DNA from: Sphingobacterium prati
Lineage (GTDB): Bacteria > Bacteroidota > Bacteroidia > Sphingobacteriales > Sphingobacteriaceae
NCBI RefSeq assembly: GCF_013167215.1
Contig: NZ_JABJWY010000027.1
Coordinates: 1 to 47,296 of the forward strand
DNA: 47,296 bases
Reading direction: 5' to 3'
The position numbers and the translations under genes are program-made. Positions 40,457 to 47,296 of this stretch are shown here, piece by piece. How positions within the stretch are numbered: the stretch's first letter is position 1; each line of letters begins with the position of its first letter. A model generated the notes under the pieces. It saw only the letters and a list, made by a program, of their open reading frames with translations, was not told the origin of the DNA and made no database searches.

Positions 40457-42220
40457 TTAAATCTCTTTAATGGTAATCTTATTCGGCCCAATACTTTGAC
40501 CAAAGTCAGAAATGGTCAATTGTAATTCTTTTAGGTCATCAAAATCACCAGTATAAGTAATGGCCCTATTTTCTGTTGGAGGATTAGCAATCATTTCATA
40601 CAACCTTGGCATCAAAAGACTAAAGAATAAAGTTATTTCTTTTTGACCGTAAGGTAAATACGTTCCTTGGCACCCCGCTTCTTTTAGAGAGAGCTGTTTT
40701 TCAGGATCTAAATAGTCAGACTTGTCAATTACATTAAAACGATAAAAGCCATCTCTATCCATTTCCTTTAAATTTAATGAAGAAAATGGGCGTAAATAAA
40801 GCACATGAGCACCGATAAGGTATGGTTCAACCCAAAATATAAAAATAGGAACTTTAATTATACCTTCTGTGAGTCCTTGTAGTATGTAGTTTTCTATCGG
40901 ATCTTTTCCTATCGCACAAAAGATAAAATCCATTTCATTAATTTTTTTAAGATGCAGATTCATTGCATCAACGACTGACCCTCCAAAAGTATCGATATTA
41001 AGAAACGGATTATTGTGAATTAGGTATTTATATAGTCCGTCGACCTTTTTTTCTCCGACATCATTATAAGATAGAAGATGCCGATTTATATTCTCTACCT
41101 CGAGAATTTCTGGATCAATCAAAAAGAAATCAGATACATTCAGGTTGTTCAAATATTGAAGAAGATTGGATCCTATGCTCCCTAACCCAGACATCACAAA
41201 CTTATAAGGGGTATTTTTTATATTTCGTCCATCTGTTCGTTTAGTAATTCTCTCTGGAGTAAAGTCCACAAACCTAACTCTAATAACAGGCTCTTTTGGA
41301 TATACCCTTAACATTATATCTAATGCATTAAGTTTATTTAATCGCCATCCCTTAATATTGGTTTTGAATGGATAAAGAAAAAAACCAAAAAAAATTGGAT
41401 TGTCTTTTTTACCAGACGAAAACATCATAAGTTTCTTATCAAAGGAATTTTTATTCAAATAGGCTTTTAAATTATTTTTCTTTGATTCAAATTCCATTGT
41501 TAGGAACTCCAATAGACTTTTATTCGTGTAAAAGAAAGGAGGCTCCATTTCATCAACATGTCCTAAAAACAAGCCTTCCATTCTGGATATAACATGGCCC
41601 CGAAATCTAAAATAATCCAAAAGTTTATCAGAATCGTCCGAATTACCGCACACATAAATATTGGTATCTCGATATGGTTGATTCAAAAAGTAAGCTGGAA
41701 ATGTATTCCCGGGAATAATATTCTTCATTTCCACACCTGCAAAACCACCGACAACAGTATCCTTCGGCGAGTAAGTATTTTCCCAATAGGCGACAATTTC
41801 TTCCTGAAAATCTGATAATTTGTCACCATTTATTCCATCACCAATTATCTTTTTCGCACGATTGATACAATATTTCAAAATACCTCCTGGATTTTCGACA
41901 TCAAGTTTTAAATTGTCGCTATCAATATAACAGATGTCTCTAGAACAGTCTATGTGAGGAATATATTTTATTGCCTCATAATCGTTTTGCGAGATTTTTA
42001 TTTTTGGCAGAGAAAGTGGAAAATCCTGTTTTAATTCAATTTCAAGTACAACATCAGTCAACACACCTCCGCGAAGTAATTCAATAGTAACTCTAAAAAT
42101 TTCAATTGTGCGCTTTAAGCCCTTTCTTCTGTCAGGCACAACGACATTTATCTTTTCAATGCTATTTGTTCTTTCGACGAACTCAAATGCTGCTTCCCTT
42201 GCTTTTTTGAAATCAACCAT
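40457..42220 (-). CDS. cap2: CBASS Cap2, E1-E2 fusion conjugating enzyme
   Basis: This 587-residue protein has an N-terminal E2-like domain (about 1-150) with a probable active cysteine in DICYIDSD (Cys97). A linker and a C-terminal E1-like ThiF/adenylation domain (about 330-587) follow, with ATP-binding GLGSIG at 345-350, Asp369 and NRH at 379-381. Cys517 (KEAGCQGTY) is the candidate E1 cysteine. Cap2 conjugates the C-terminus of the CD-NTase to targets and raises second-messenger output. It starts 5 bp after the CD-NTase gene. Cysteine assignments are inferred from motif position. Confidence 0.93.
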   Translation of the reverse strand: MVDFKKAREAAFEFVERTNSIEKINVVVPDRRKGLKRTIEIFRVTIELLRGGVLTDVVLEIELKQDFPLSLPKIKISQNDYEAIKYIPHIDCSRDICYIDSDNLKLDVENPGGILKYCINRAKKIIGDGINGDKLSDFQEEIVAYWENTYSPKDTVVGGFAGVEMKNIIPGNTFPAYFLNQPYRDTNIYVCGNSDDSDKLLDYFRFRGHVISRMEGLFLGHVDEMEPPFFYTNKSLLEFLTMEFESKKNNLKAYLNKNSFDKKLMMFSSGKKDNPIFFGFFLYPFKTNIKGWRLNKLNALDIMLRVYPKEPVIRVRFVDFTPERITKRTDGRNIKNTPYKFVMSGLGSIGSNLLQYLNNLNVSDFFLIDPEILEVENINRHLLSYNDVGEKKVDGLYKYLIHNNPFLNIDTFGGSVVDAMNLHLKKINEMDFIFCAIGKDPIENYILQGLTEGIIKVPIFIFWVEPYLIGAHVLYLRPFSSLNLKEMDRDGFYRFNVIDKSDYLDPEKQLSLKEAGCQGTYLPYGQKEITLFFSLLMPRLYEMIANPPTENRAITYTGDFDDLKELQLTISDFGQSIGPNKITIKEI

Positions 42221-42225
42221 TTGTT

Positions 42226-43221
42226 TTAAGCACTTTTAGCATTATTAGTAACTACGGGTGGATTGGAATAGCTTTTTGCTCCCTCATCTTCGTCTTTAGC
42301 TGTTGAACAACTGAATCTCGCTCCAAAATGTTTCTGCCACTTATAACAGGCATCTTTCTGATTAGTTTCATTTATAGCCTGCTTAGCACTTTCGAGAAAG
42401 GATTTTAGTTTTTCCATAAAATATTGTTTGTAACTATATCCATCCATAACATCTTCACCGATCGGAGTTGTAGGGCGAAGACATTGAAAATGTATGGTAA
42501 GATTATCATAAATGGCCTCAAGGGTATTTTTTAATGAGATATCATCCCTTTCTGATTCCCTGAAATTATCCGTTGCCCAAATAGTCAAGATAAAACCAGA
42601 TGGCATTTTTTTGCTACTATCATCGAAATTCACATAATCACACCAAGCTTTTAGATATTTAACCACTCTTCGCAACTGTTCATTTTTTGCAGCTTCATCA
42701 TTGAACCATTGATAAAAATCCCTAGGATCACTCAATATCCATCCCTTCTTTCTATGAGCCAACCAGGGATGCTCATCATTATCCTCATCCATAAAATATA
42801 TTGGTTGATCAATATGATGTCCATCTGAAAATAGTGTTCTCACACAGGTATTTTTATCCACAGGCTCAATGCTAGTATATCCGTTCACTGCATCCCAAAT
42901 CCAATTATGATAAGTCTGGACTGCTTTTCTTTTTTCAAGAGGACCAACAAAATATACACCATCATCAGTATCATATTTAGTTAATCTCTTTTCCTCACCT
43001 TCCTCATCAATTACCCGTACGATAGGATTGATTCCTGTTCTCATCTCTGAAGAACCTTGGGAACCAAATTGTGGTTTTATCTCATCGGGATGATTTTCTT
43101 TAAAATCATCCCTCACTCTATCTCTTAAATTTTTTCTAGATTTCTTAAGTTTCGATTTCCTTTCAGAAGTAAGCGAAATGGTCGAATTAAAATCGACAAA
43201 TTGGTCGTGACAATTAGCCAT
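42226..43221 (-). CDS. CD-NTase, cGAS/DncV-like nucleotidyltransferase
   Basis: This 331-residue protein has a nucleotidyltransferase core: the GS motif in QFGSQGSSEMRTGINP (Gly53-Ser54 and following), the metal-binding pair in KYDTDDGVYF (Asp84 and Asp86), and a third acidic residue in HHIDQPIYF. The DxDDGVY segment is close to that of V. cholerae DncV, so clade A or a related DncV-like clade is likely. In CBASS such an enzyme makes a cyclic di- or trinucleotide upon phage infection; the product is not readable here. It starts 2 bp after capV and ends in a Gly/Ser/Lys-type tail (NNAKSA) suited to Cap2 conjugation. Confidence 0.93.
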   Translation of the reverse strand: MANCHDQFVDFNSTISLTSERKSKLKKSRKNLRDRVRDDFKENHPDEIKPQFGSQGSSEMRTGINPIVRVIDEEGEEKRLTKYDTDDGVYFVGPLEKRKAVQTYHNWIWDAVNGYTSIEPVDKNTCVRTLFSDGHHIDQPIYFMDEDNDEHPWLAHRKKGWILSDPRDFYQWFNDEAAKNEQLRRVVKYLKAWCDYVNFDDSSKKMPSGFILTIWATDNFRESERDDISLKNTLEAIYDNLTIHFQCLRPTTPIGEDVMDGYSYKQYFMEKLKSFLESAKQAINETNQKDACYKWQKHFGARFSCSTAKDEDEGAKSYSNPPVVTNNAKSA

Positions 43222-43223
43222 AA

Positions 43224-44264
43224 TTATTTAGTTTTATAAAGTTTCTCGTGTTTAAAAAAGTCAGCAATTTCTGGTTTTTTCCTATAGATATCCCCCATAT
43301 CATTACCCTTTCCTCGTATAAGATCTAATGCCGGTTTAGTTGCAACATCCAACTGAACCAATTCCTCCTGAGAACTAGAAATTTCCGACGACGGAATACG
43401 GACATAATCAACATCCAAATCTTGTAGTTCAGTCATTTTTCTCATAAAAAAATCCGTAAAAAAACTTTGTCCCGTAAATGAAGTCTCGAATAGATCGTCC
43501 TTCCAATCCAAAAACGATCGACTTCTCTTAAGCCCAGTCGGTTTCCCTCCGGTCAATGATAGACTACTTACGGATAATATTTTAAGTTTTTCGAATTCCT
43601 TCCCTTTTCCCACAAAATACTGCAGCGCTTCTAAATATCCAACTAGGGTAGGGTTATTTCCCCACACCCCACCATCTATAAATTGCTTGTTGTCATAAGC
43701 AGATATTTCGGCCATCGGGAAATAAGTAGGAGCCGCACTAGTAGCTAGCGCCACATCAACATATGATGCTTTGTTATCTCTATTAAGATCTCCCTCCTTA
43801 TGATCAAACTTAAAAACAAATGGTCGTGCTTCAGTAATATTGTAACTCGGGATACATAGAAGGTTATGACTCTCCCCTATTTTCTTATCTCCAAATATTC
43901 CAACCAATGATTCTTTAAGCTTAGTGTCAGGAAATTTACCCCCTCGGAGTACCTGCTTAATAGTACCATTACTGTATTTTTTGCCGGCAAATTTTATTTT
44001 ACGAAAATTGGTAAAAATTTTAGGTCCTTCATTATCATAAAAATCGCAAATATCTGAAGCAGGAATTTTAAGTGATAAAGCGAGAGCTATTAGTCCTCCA
44101 GTAGAAGTCCCACACAACATGTCAAAGTAATCCGAAATTCTACATTCAAATTTTTCTTCGAAATGTCGTAAGATTTGTGCTGAATAAAGTCCTTTTATTC
44201 CGCCCCCATCAATAGTTAAAACTTTAAAAACTTTTGGATCTTTCTTTTTACTGCTACTTGTCAT
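43224..44264 (-). CDS. capV: CBASS effector CapV, patatin-like phospholipase
   Basis: This 346-residue protein has patatin motifs: GGGIKG (about residues 20-25), GTSTGG with nucleophile Ser54, and DGG with Asp197 (FIDGGVWGNNP). In CBASS the cyclic nucleotide made by the CD-NTase binds CapV and switches on phospholipid hydrolysis, which destroys the membrane of the infected cell. It is the first gene of the operon capV-CD-NTase-cap2-cap3, the same order as in V. cholerae El Tor. There is no signal peptide or membrane segment, as expected. It starts at ATG 44264. Confidence 0.93.
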   Translation of the reverse strand: MTSSSKKKDPKVFKVLTIDGGGIKGLYSAQILRHFEEKFECRISDYFDMLCGTSTGGLIALALSLKIPASDICDFYDNEGPKIFTNFRKIKFAGKKYSNGTIKQVLRGGKFPDTKLKESLVGIFGDKKIGESHNLLCIPSYNITEARPFVFKFDHKEGDLNRDNKASYVDVALATSAAPTYFPMAEISAYDNKQFIDGGVWGNNPTLVGYLEALQYFVGKGKEFEKLKILSVSSLSLTGGKPTGLKRSRSFLDWKDDLFETSFTGQSFFTDFFMRKMTELQDLDVDYVRIPSSEISSSQEELVQLDVATKPALDLIRGKGNDMGDIYRKKPEIADFFKHEKLYKTK

Positions 44265-44483
44265 TGGTTAGATATTAATTCACTATATTAATGGAGGTCA
44301 CACAATATGCCAAACCCAGCAATAATAAATTCGTTGACCAATATTATCCCATAGATAACCTTATAATAGAAATTGCGGAAAACAATTGTTAAATACATGC
44401 CACTATCAAAATTTTATTTCTGAAAATTTGTCTTAAAGGTGAAATATTGTCAGTATGTTTTTATCAATATCAAACCAAATCGT
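44265..44483. promoter_or_regulatory. Upstream region of the CBASS operon
   Basis: No gene is seen in these 219 AT-rich bases. The promoter of the CBASS operon must lie here. A TTTG (in GGGTTTGGC) about 60 bases before capV is a possible -33 element, but the -7 box is not clear. Confidence 0.35.
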
Positions 44484-45536
44484 TTAACTCTCTAAGCTAA
44501 ATATGATCTTTAACTTCCTATTTAATTTCCCTTGCACCTCCTCAGGTTTCAAACTTTTCTCCTTAAAACCTCTCTTATCTCGTGTGCAAGAGCCACAATT
44601 TGAGTTGTCGAGCTTATTTGTATGGCCACATTCACATCGCCATACTTCTTTTCCACTCGAAAACATTCCCTTCGATTCCTCAACTTGCACAATTTCAGGG
44701 AAGAACTTTGCTAAAACATTTCCCTCTAAACTTTTCAGAATTGCAATATCTTCTTTTGAATACCAAGCTTTGTCTAAAGAGAATATTTTCAGCGCAATAC
44801 GTCTCGCATGTATATTACTATGAAAAAGGTTAATCGCTTTTGAGTAATCTATAAAATTGGATGAAGTGATGATAGCATTGATACGTTTTACCTGTAAGGT
44901 TGTCAAATTGCCTTCTAATAAAGCATTATAAAGAATAGCAATGGCTTCCTCATCTGGTAAGTAATCAAAATAACGGAATAGCATTTCCAGCTTTTCTTTG
45001 GGAGTTTGTTCTATACCGTAATCCTCATTCATTGCTTTGAAGATAAGTGGCACAAATTCGCTTAGACCAGATGTAGCAATGAATTCGGCTGTATCTTTAT
45101 TAATAGATTCCACCGACTTATAATTCTCCAGAATAATATCTGCTCGGACTTTTTGCTGAATCAGTTCGCCATCCAATAGATCATCCTGCTTCTCCACCGG
45201 AACGCGAGCAACCTCTCTAAGATGTACTGGTGTCCCCACTGCAGTAATCATAAACATCTGGCTCCCCTTTCCTGAAATTTCGTCGATATCTACACTAAGC
45301 CCAATAATAGCATCAGCACGAATTGCCTGTGCACGTTGCTTGAGCGTTTCGGTGACACGCTTGTACATTTCCTGCATCTTCTTCTCATAGCTGGTAGAGC
45401 GACCGCCAAAGAAATCTACATAGTTGGCTCCTATATCGCTAAAGACATTGGTGCCGATGACTACATTGGCAGCTATTGGATCATTATATCGTGAAATCTC
45501 CCTCCCTTCGATGGAATTGGTCGTGGTTACTATCAT
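44484..45536 (-). CDS. YbjQ-domain protein with a C-terminal zinc ribbon
   Basis: This 350-residue protein starts with a YbjQ/DUF74-like domain (about 1-115; TTTNSIEGREISRYNDPI, FGGRSTSYEKKMQEM, ADAIIGLSVDIDEI, QMFMITAVGTPV). Stand-alone YbjQ proteins of about 105 residues are pentameric and of unclear function. A helical region (about 130-290) follows, and near the C-terminus a zinc ribbon (CECGHTNKLDNSNCGSC) with four cysteines. The longer three-part form is unusual. It is transcribed in the same direction as the CBASS operon but 219 bp upstream. The role in the island is unknown; it could be a bystander. Confidence 0.82.
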   Translation of the reverse strand: MIVTTTNSIEGREISRYNDPIAANVVIGTNVFSDIGANYVDFFGGRSTSYEKKMQEMYKRVTETLKQRAQAIRADAIIGLSVDIDEISGKGSQMFMITAVGTPVHLREVARVPVEKQDDLLDGELIQQKVRADIILENYKSVESINKDTAEFIATSGLSEFVPLIFKAMNEDYGIEQTPKEKLEMLFRYFDYLPDEEAIAILYNALLEGNLTTLQVKRINAIITSSNFIDYSKAINLFHSNIHARRIALKIFSLDKAWYSKEDIAILKSLEGNVLAKFFPEIVQVEESKGMFSSGKEVWRCECGHTNKLDNSNCGSCTRDKRGFKEKSLKPEEVQGKLNRKLKIIFSLES

Positions 45537-45934
45537 GGCATGCTACTTTTCAATCGGGCTTGGTTAATACCCAAGCCTAATATACATTATTTATGCTGAA
45601 TTAATATGTTTGTGAATATTAACTATCCAGATTATTACAAATTGTAAGGCTAAGGTATGGGTTTGAAAGAAGGATTGGTTACGGGAAACCGTAGTCGATT
45701 TATTAGACCGTGTTAATATGACTATGAAGTAAACAAAAAGGCCTCCCTCGTTATCCGTCAAGGGAGGCAATCCATCTCAGTCACGAACCTAATTAAGAAG
45801 GCTCCTGTTTCTAAAATTTATCATATTTATCGGCATTTTGGGACAACTGCAATTACTGTTCTCCTTTAACTTGATAAGTAAAAATTAAATTTTAGACTCC
45901 CCTTAACCAAAAGCTGATTCAAACTTGATCAAAG
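45537..45934. other. Gap with two hairpins and no gene
   Basis: A hairpin GGCTTGG/CCAAGCC with a 7-nt loop lies at 45557-45577, next to the start side of the YbjQ gene. GCCTCCCT/AGGGAGGC (45741-45768), followed on the minus strand by CTTTTTG, is a terminator-like stem without a gene upstream of it on that strand. It may be left over from a lost gene. Nothing else is recognised. Confidence 0.4.
45741..45768 (-). terminator. Orphan intrinsic terminator
   Basis: An 8-bp GC-rich stem with a 12-nt loop is followed on the minus strand by CCTTTTTG. No minus-strand gene reads into it from the right within this window, where the neighbour is a plus-strand gene. Confidence 0.55.
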
Positions 45935-46468
45935 TTGATATCTTATGTACAGGACAGCGTTTATACTGACATTAAAGAAGTGTTATACAATGGTGGTACT
46001 GCTATAGAACGTAAACCCTCGCTTTATAAAGGCAAACATGAGGAAGATCTCCGAGATATATTCTTGCTATTTCTAGAAACACGATATAAATCGGCAACTG
46101 GAGTTGGAGAAGCGTTTAATAAAAAGGGCAAAACTGATATTTTAATAAAATATGCTAAGGATGGGAGCAATTTATTCGTTGCAGAATGTAAAATTTGGAA
46201 AGGCCAAAAGAAGATGATGGAAGCAGTTGACCAATTATTGGGTTATCTTACTCATCGAGACTCCAAAACTACACTTATGTTCTTTGTAGATCAAAAGGAA
46301 CTATCTACTATTATAGACACAATAAAAACTGACATCAGTAGCCATCCAAACTACATTCGTCATTTAAAGGATAGCCATGAGACTTCTTTAACCTACGAAT
46401 TCAGTTTACCGGAAGACAGTAAAAAAATAATACACGTCGAAATAATGTTGTTTCATCTTCCTAAATAA
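45935..46468 (+). CDS. PD-(D/E)XK nuclease-like domain protein, possibly 5'-truncated
   Basis: This 177-residue protein shows a restriction-endonuclease-fold core: Asp68 in GKTDILIKY, then Glu84-x-Lys86 in LFVAECKIWKG, followed by DQLLGYLTHRD. Proteins with this core are usually longer, with about 200 residues in front. Here an in-frame stop lies just upstream and the only start is TTG 45935 (MISYVQDSVYTDIKEV), so the gene may have lost its 5' part. It sits alone at the edge of the defence island, and a nuclease role in defence is inferred. Substrate unknown. Confidence 0.6.
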   Translation: MISYVQDSVYTDIKEVLYNGGTAIERKPSLYKGKHEEDLRDIFLLFLETRYKSATGVGEAFNKKGKTDILIKYAKDGSNLFVAECKIWKGQKKMMEAVDQLLGYLTHRDSKTTLMFFVDQKELSTIIDTIKTDISSHPNYIRHLKDSHETSLTYEFSLPEDSKKIIHVEIMLFHLPK

Positions 46469-46815
46469 GCTTTGAAATCAAGACTTTTACGTAAACTCGC
46501 AGCCTTAAAACTTAGTAGCTTTTTCCCAGTTTGAGTCAATACACAAATATAATATAGAGTGGGCTATGTTCAAACCCTAGTTGTAAATTGTAATAGTTTA
46601 TTTTCTTGCGATATCCTTTATGATTAGACACATCAATTTTATTAATATTTATTCGTAGCCTAAAGCTCATTTAGACGTAATGATTTTTCGGGACACTAAA
46701 GATGTTCAAAAATGCCAAGCCATACTTACTCACCACCCTTTTCAGGAAGGTAGCTATCCCGTAAAATATCGACGATTTCTTTTCCAAGAGATTCTGAATA
46801 TATGTATCCGCCCTA
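46469..46815. other. Gap before the IS element, with a minus-strand gene remnant
   Basis: No intact gene is present. On the minus strand 46726-46812 reads as 28 codons (GGYIYSESLGKEIVDILRDS, then YLPEKGGE and a stop), which looks like the end of a real protein. It abuts the probable IS end, so it may be the 3' stump of a gene interrupted by the IS. The rest shows nothing recognisable. Confidence 0.35.
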
Positions 46816-47296
46816 TGAACTACAGGTTAGTTGGAATTGCAACTTAAAATAGGAGACTTTTTTTATGCTGCCAATCTATCTTTTTTTAGCAGCATCTCTT
46901 CCATCTGTTTTGGTGTCTTATAGCCCAGAGCAGAATGTGTTCTTTTGGTGTTATAAAATCCTTCAATGTATCCGAAGATCTCCAATTTAGCTGACTGCTG
47001 ATCCATGAATTTTCTATGATAGACCATTTCAGCCTTTAAAGTCTTGAAAAAGCTCTCAGCAACTGAATTGTCCCAGCAATTCGCTTTTCTGCTCATGCTT
47101 TGAAGTATCCTGTTTTCTACAATTACCCCTGAATTCATCGCAGGCATATTGAATCCCTCTATTCGAATGGAAGATAAGGCCATCTTTGACACCCCGGTTT
47201 TTAATAGCCATCCTGATGGCTTATACAGAAGTGTTTTTAGCGGTCATATCAGTTCTCAAAGACCATCCGATGACCTTTCTGTCCGCCAGATCAATG
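46816..47296 (-). mobile_element. IS3-family insertion sequence, partial (right part outside the window)
   Basis: The segment contains the 3' half of an IS3-type orfB. A plausible left end begins TGAACTACAGG at 46816, next to the minus-strand gene stump. The other end and orfA lie beyond the window. The transposase is disrupted, so the element is probably inactive. Confidence 0.6.
46863..47296 (-). pseudogene. IS3-family transposase OrfB (integrase core), broken
   Basis: From the window edge the frame reads IDLADRKVIGWSLRTDMTAK (the DDE integrase region), then NTSV, an in-frame [23 protein letters not shown], and [11 protein letters not shown]. It then needs a one-base shift near 47130 to continue as [21 protein letters not shown] with SFFKTLKAE. 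The final part is the classic IS3 C-terminus (FIEGFYNTKRTHSALGYKTP type: YIEGFYNTKRTHSALGYKTP). At least two lesions make it nonfunctional unless they are sequencing errors. Confidence 0.85.

Noticed and set aside
45556..45577. Hairpin GGCTTGG/CCAAGCC as a terminator
   Set aside because: It has no T-run and lies on the start side of the YbjQ gene, so it is mentioned only as a structure in the gap.

Overview
The window looks like chromosomal DNA of a Bacteroidota bacterium, most likely a Sphingobacteriaceae member such as Sphingobacterium. The reasons are two SusC/SusD pairs, promoter -7 boxes of the Bacteroidota TAnnTTTG type, A-rich leaders in place of strong Shine-Dalgarno sequences, and families typical of the group (LytTR-like membrane regulators, DUF5675 proteins, TlpA-like thioredoxins with C-terminal extensions). 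No rRNA, tRNA or CRISPR array was recognised.

Layout. (1) 1-8.6 kb holds small-molecule redox and regulatory genes: a frameshifted SDR gene divergent from an HxlR regulator, a pair of SDR/epimerase genes followed by an AraC regulator, an AhpD-like protein, a Crp/Fnr-like regulator, and a second SDR + AraC module paralogous to the first. (2) 8.6-9.1 kb holds the decayed 3' part of a PD-(D/E)XK-type transposase. (3) 9.2-21.2 kb is a sialic-acid utilisation locus, all on the minus strand: SusC, SusD, a GntR/FadR regulator (NanR-like), sialidase, NanA, NanM-like mutarotase, an MFS transporter and a sialate O-acetylesterase. A near-palindromic motif with core TGTNCTACA recurs before susC, nanR and nanH and is a candidate NanR operator. 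(4) 21.5-24.1 kb is a small cassette of unknown role (DUF5675 protein, a 253-aa protein, two small membrane-type ORFs and a divergent 66-aa gene) around an intergenic array of short motifs phased at 11 bp. (5) 24.2-26.8 kb holds a LytTR-like membrane protein, a divergent two-gene operon with a Crp-like protein, and small peptides ending in a clear terminator. (6) 26.8-32.8 kb is a second SusC/SusD pair with a TlpA-like thioredoxin. (7) 32.8-33.6 kb has no protein gene but contains a long, strongly base-paired plus-strand RNA (6S-like rod shape). (8) 33.6-46.5 kb is an AT-rich defence island. It holds an XRE regulator behind a perfect 20-bp palindrome, an AbiH protein, a complete type II CBASS operon (patatin effector, CD-NTase, Cap2, Cap3), a second coupled operon (62-aa protein, diadenylate-cyclase-like protein, unknown 432-aa protein, second patatin lipase), a YbjQ/zinc-ribbon protein and a PD-(D/E)XK nuclease-like fragment. 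(9) The right edge is a broken IS3-family transposase.

How the genes work together. In the nan locus SusCD would import sialoglycans, NanH would release sialic acid, NanS would remove O-acetyl groups, NanM would speed anomer interconversion, the MFS protein would carry sialic acid inward and NanA would cleave it. No ManNAc epimerase or kinase is present here. In the defence island the CBASS operon should make a cyclic nucleotide that activates the CapV lipase, with Cap2/Cap3 acting on the cyclase.

The most promising candidate for an undescribed system is the adjacent operon at 36458-39908, where a DisA/DAC-like domain protein is translationally coupled to an unknown protein and a patatin lipase. 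It has the architecture of a second nucleotide-signalling, membrane-lipid-degrading defence module built on a diadenylate-cyclase fold.
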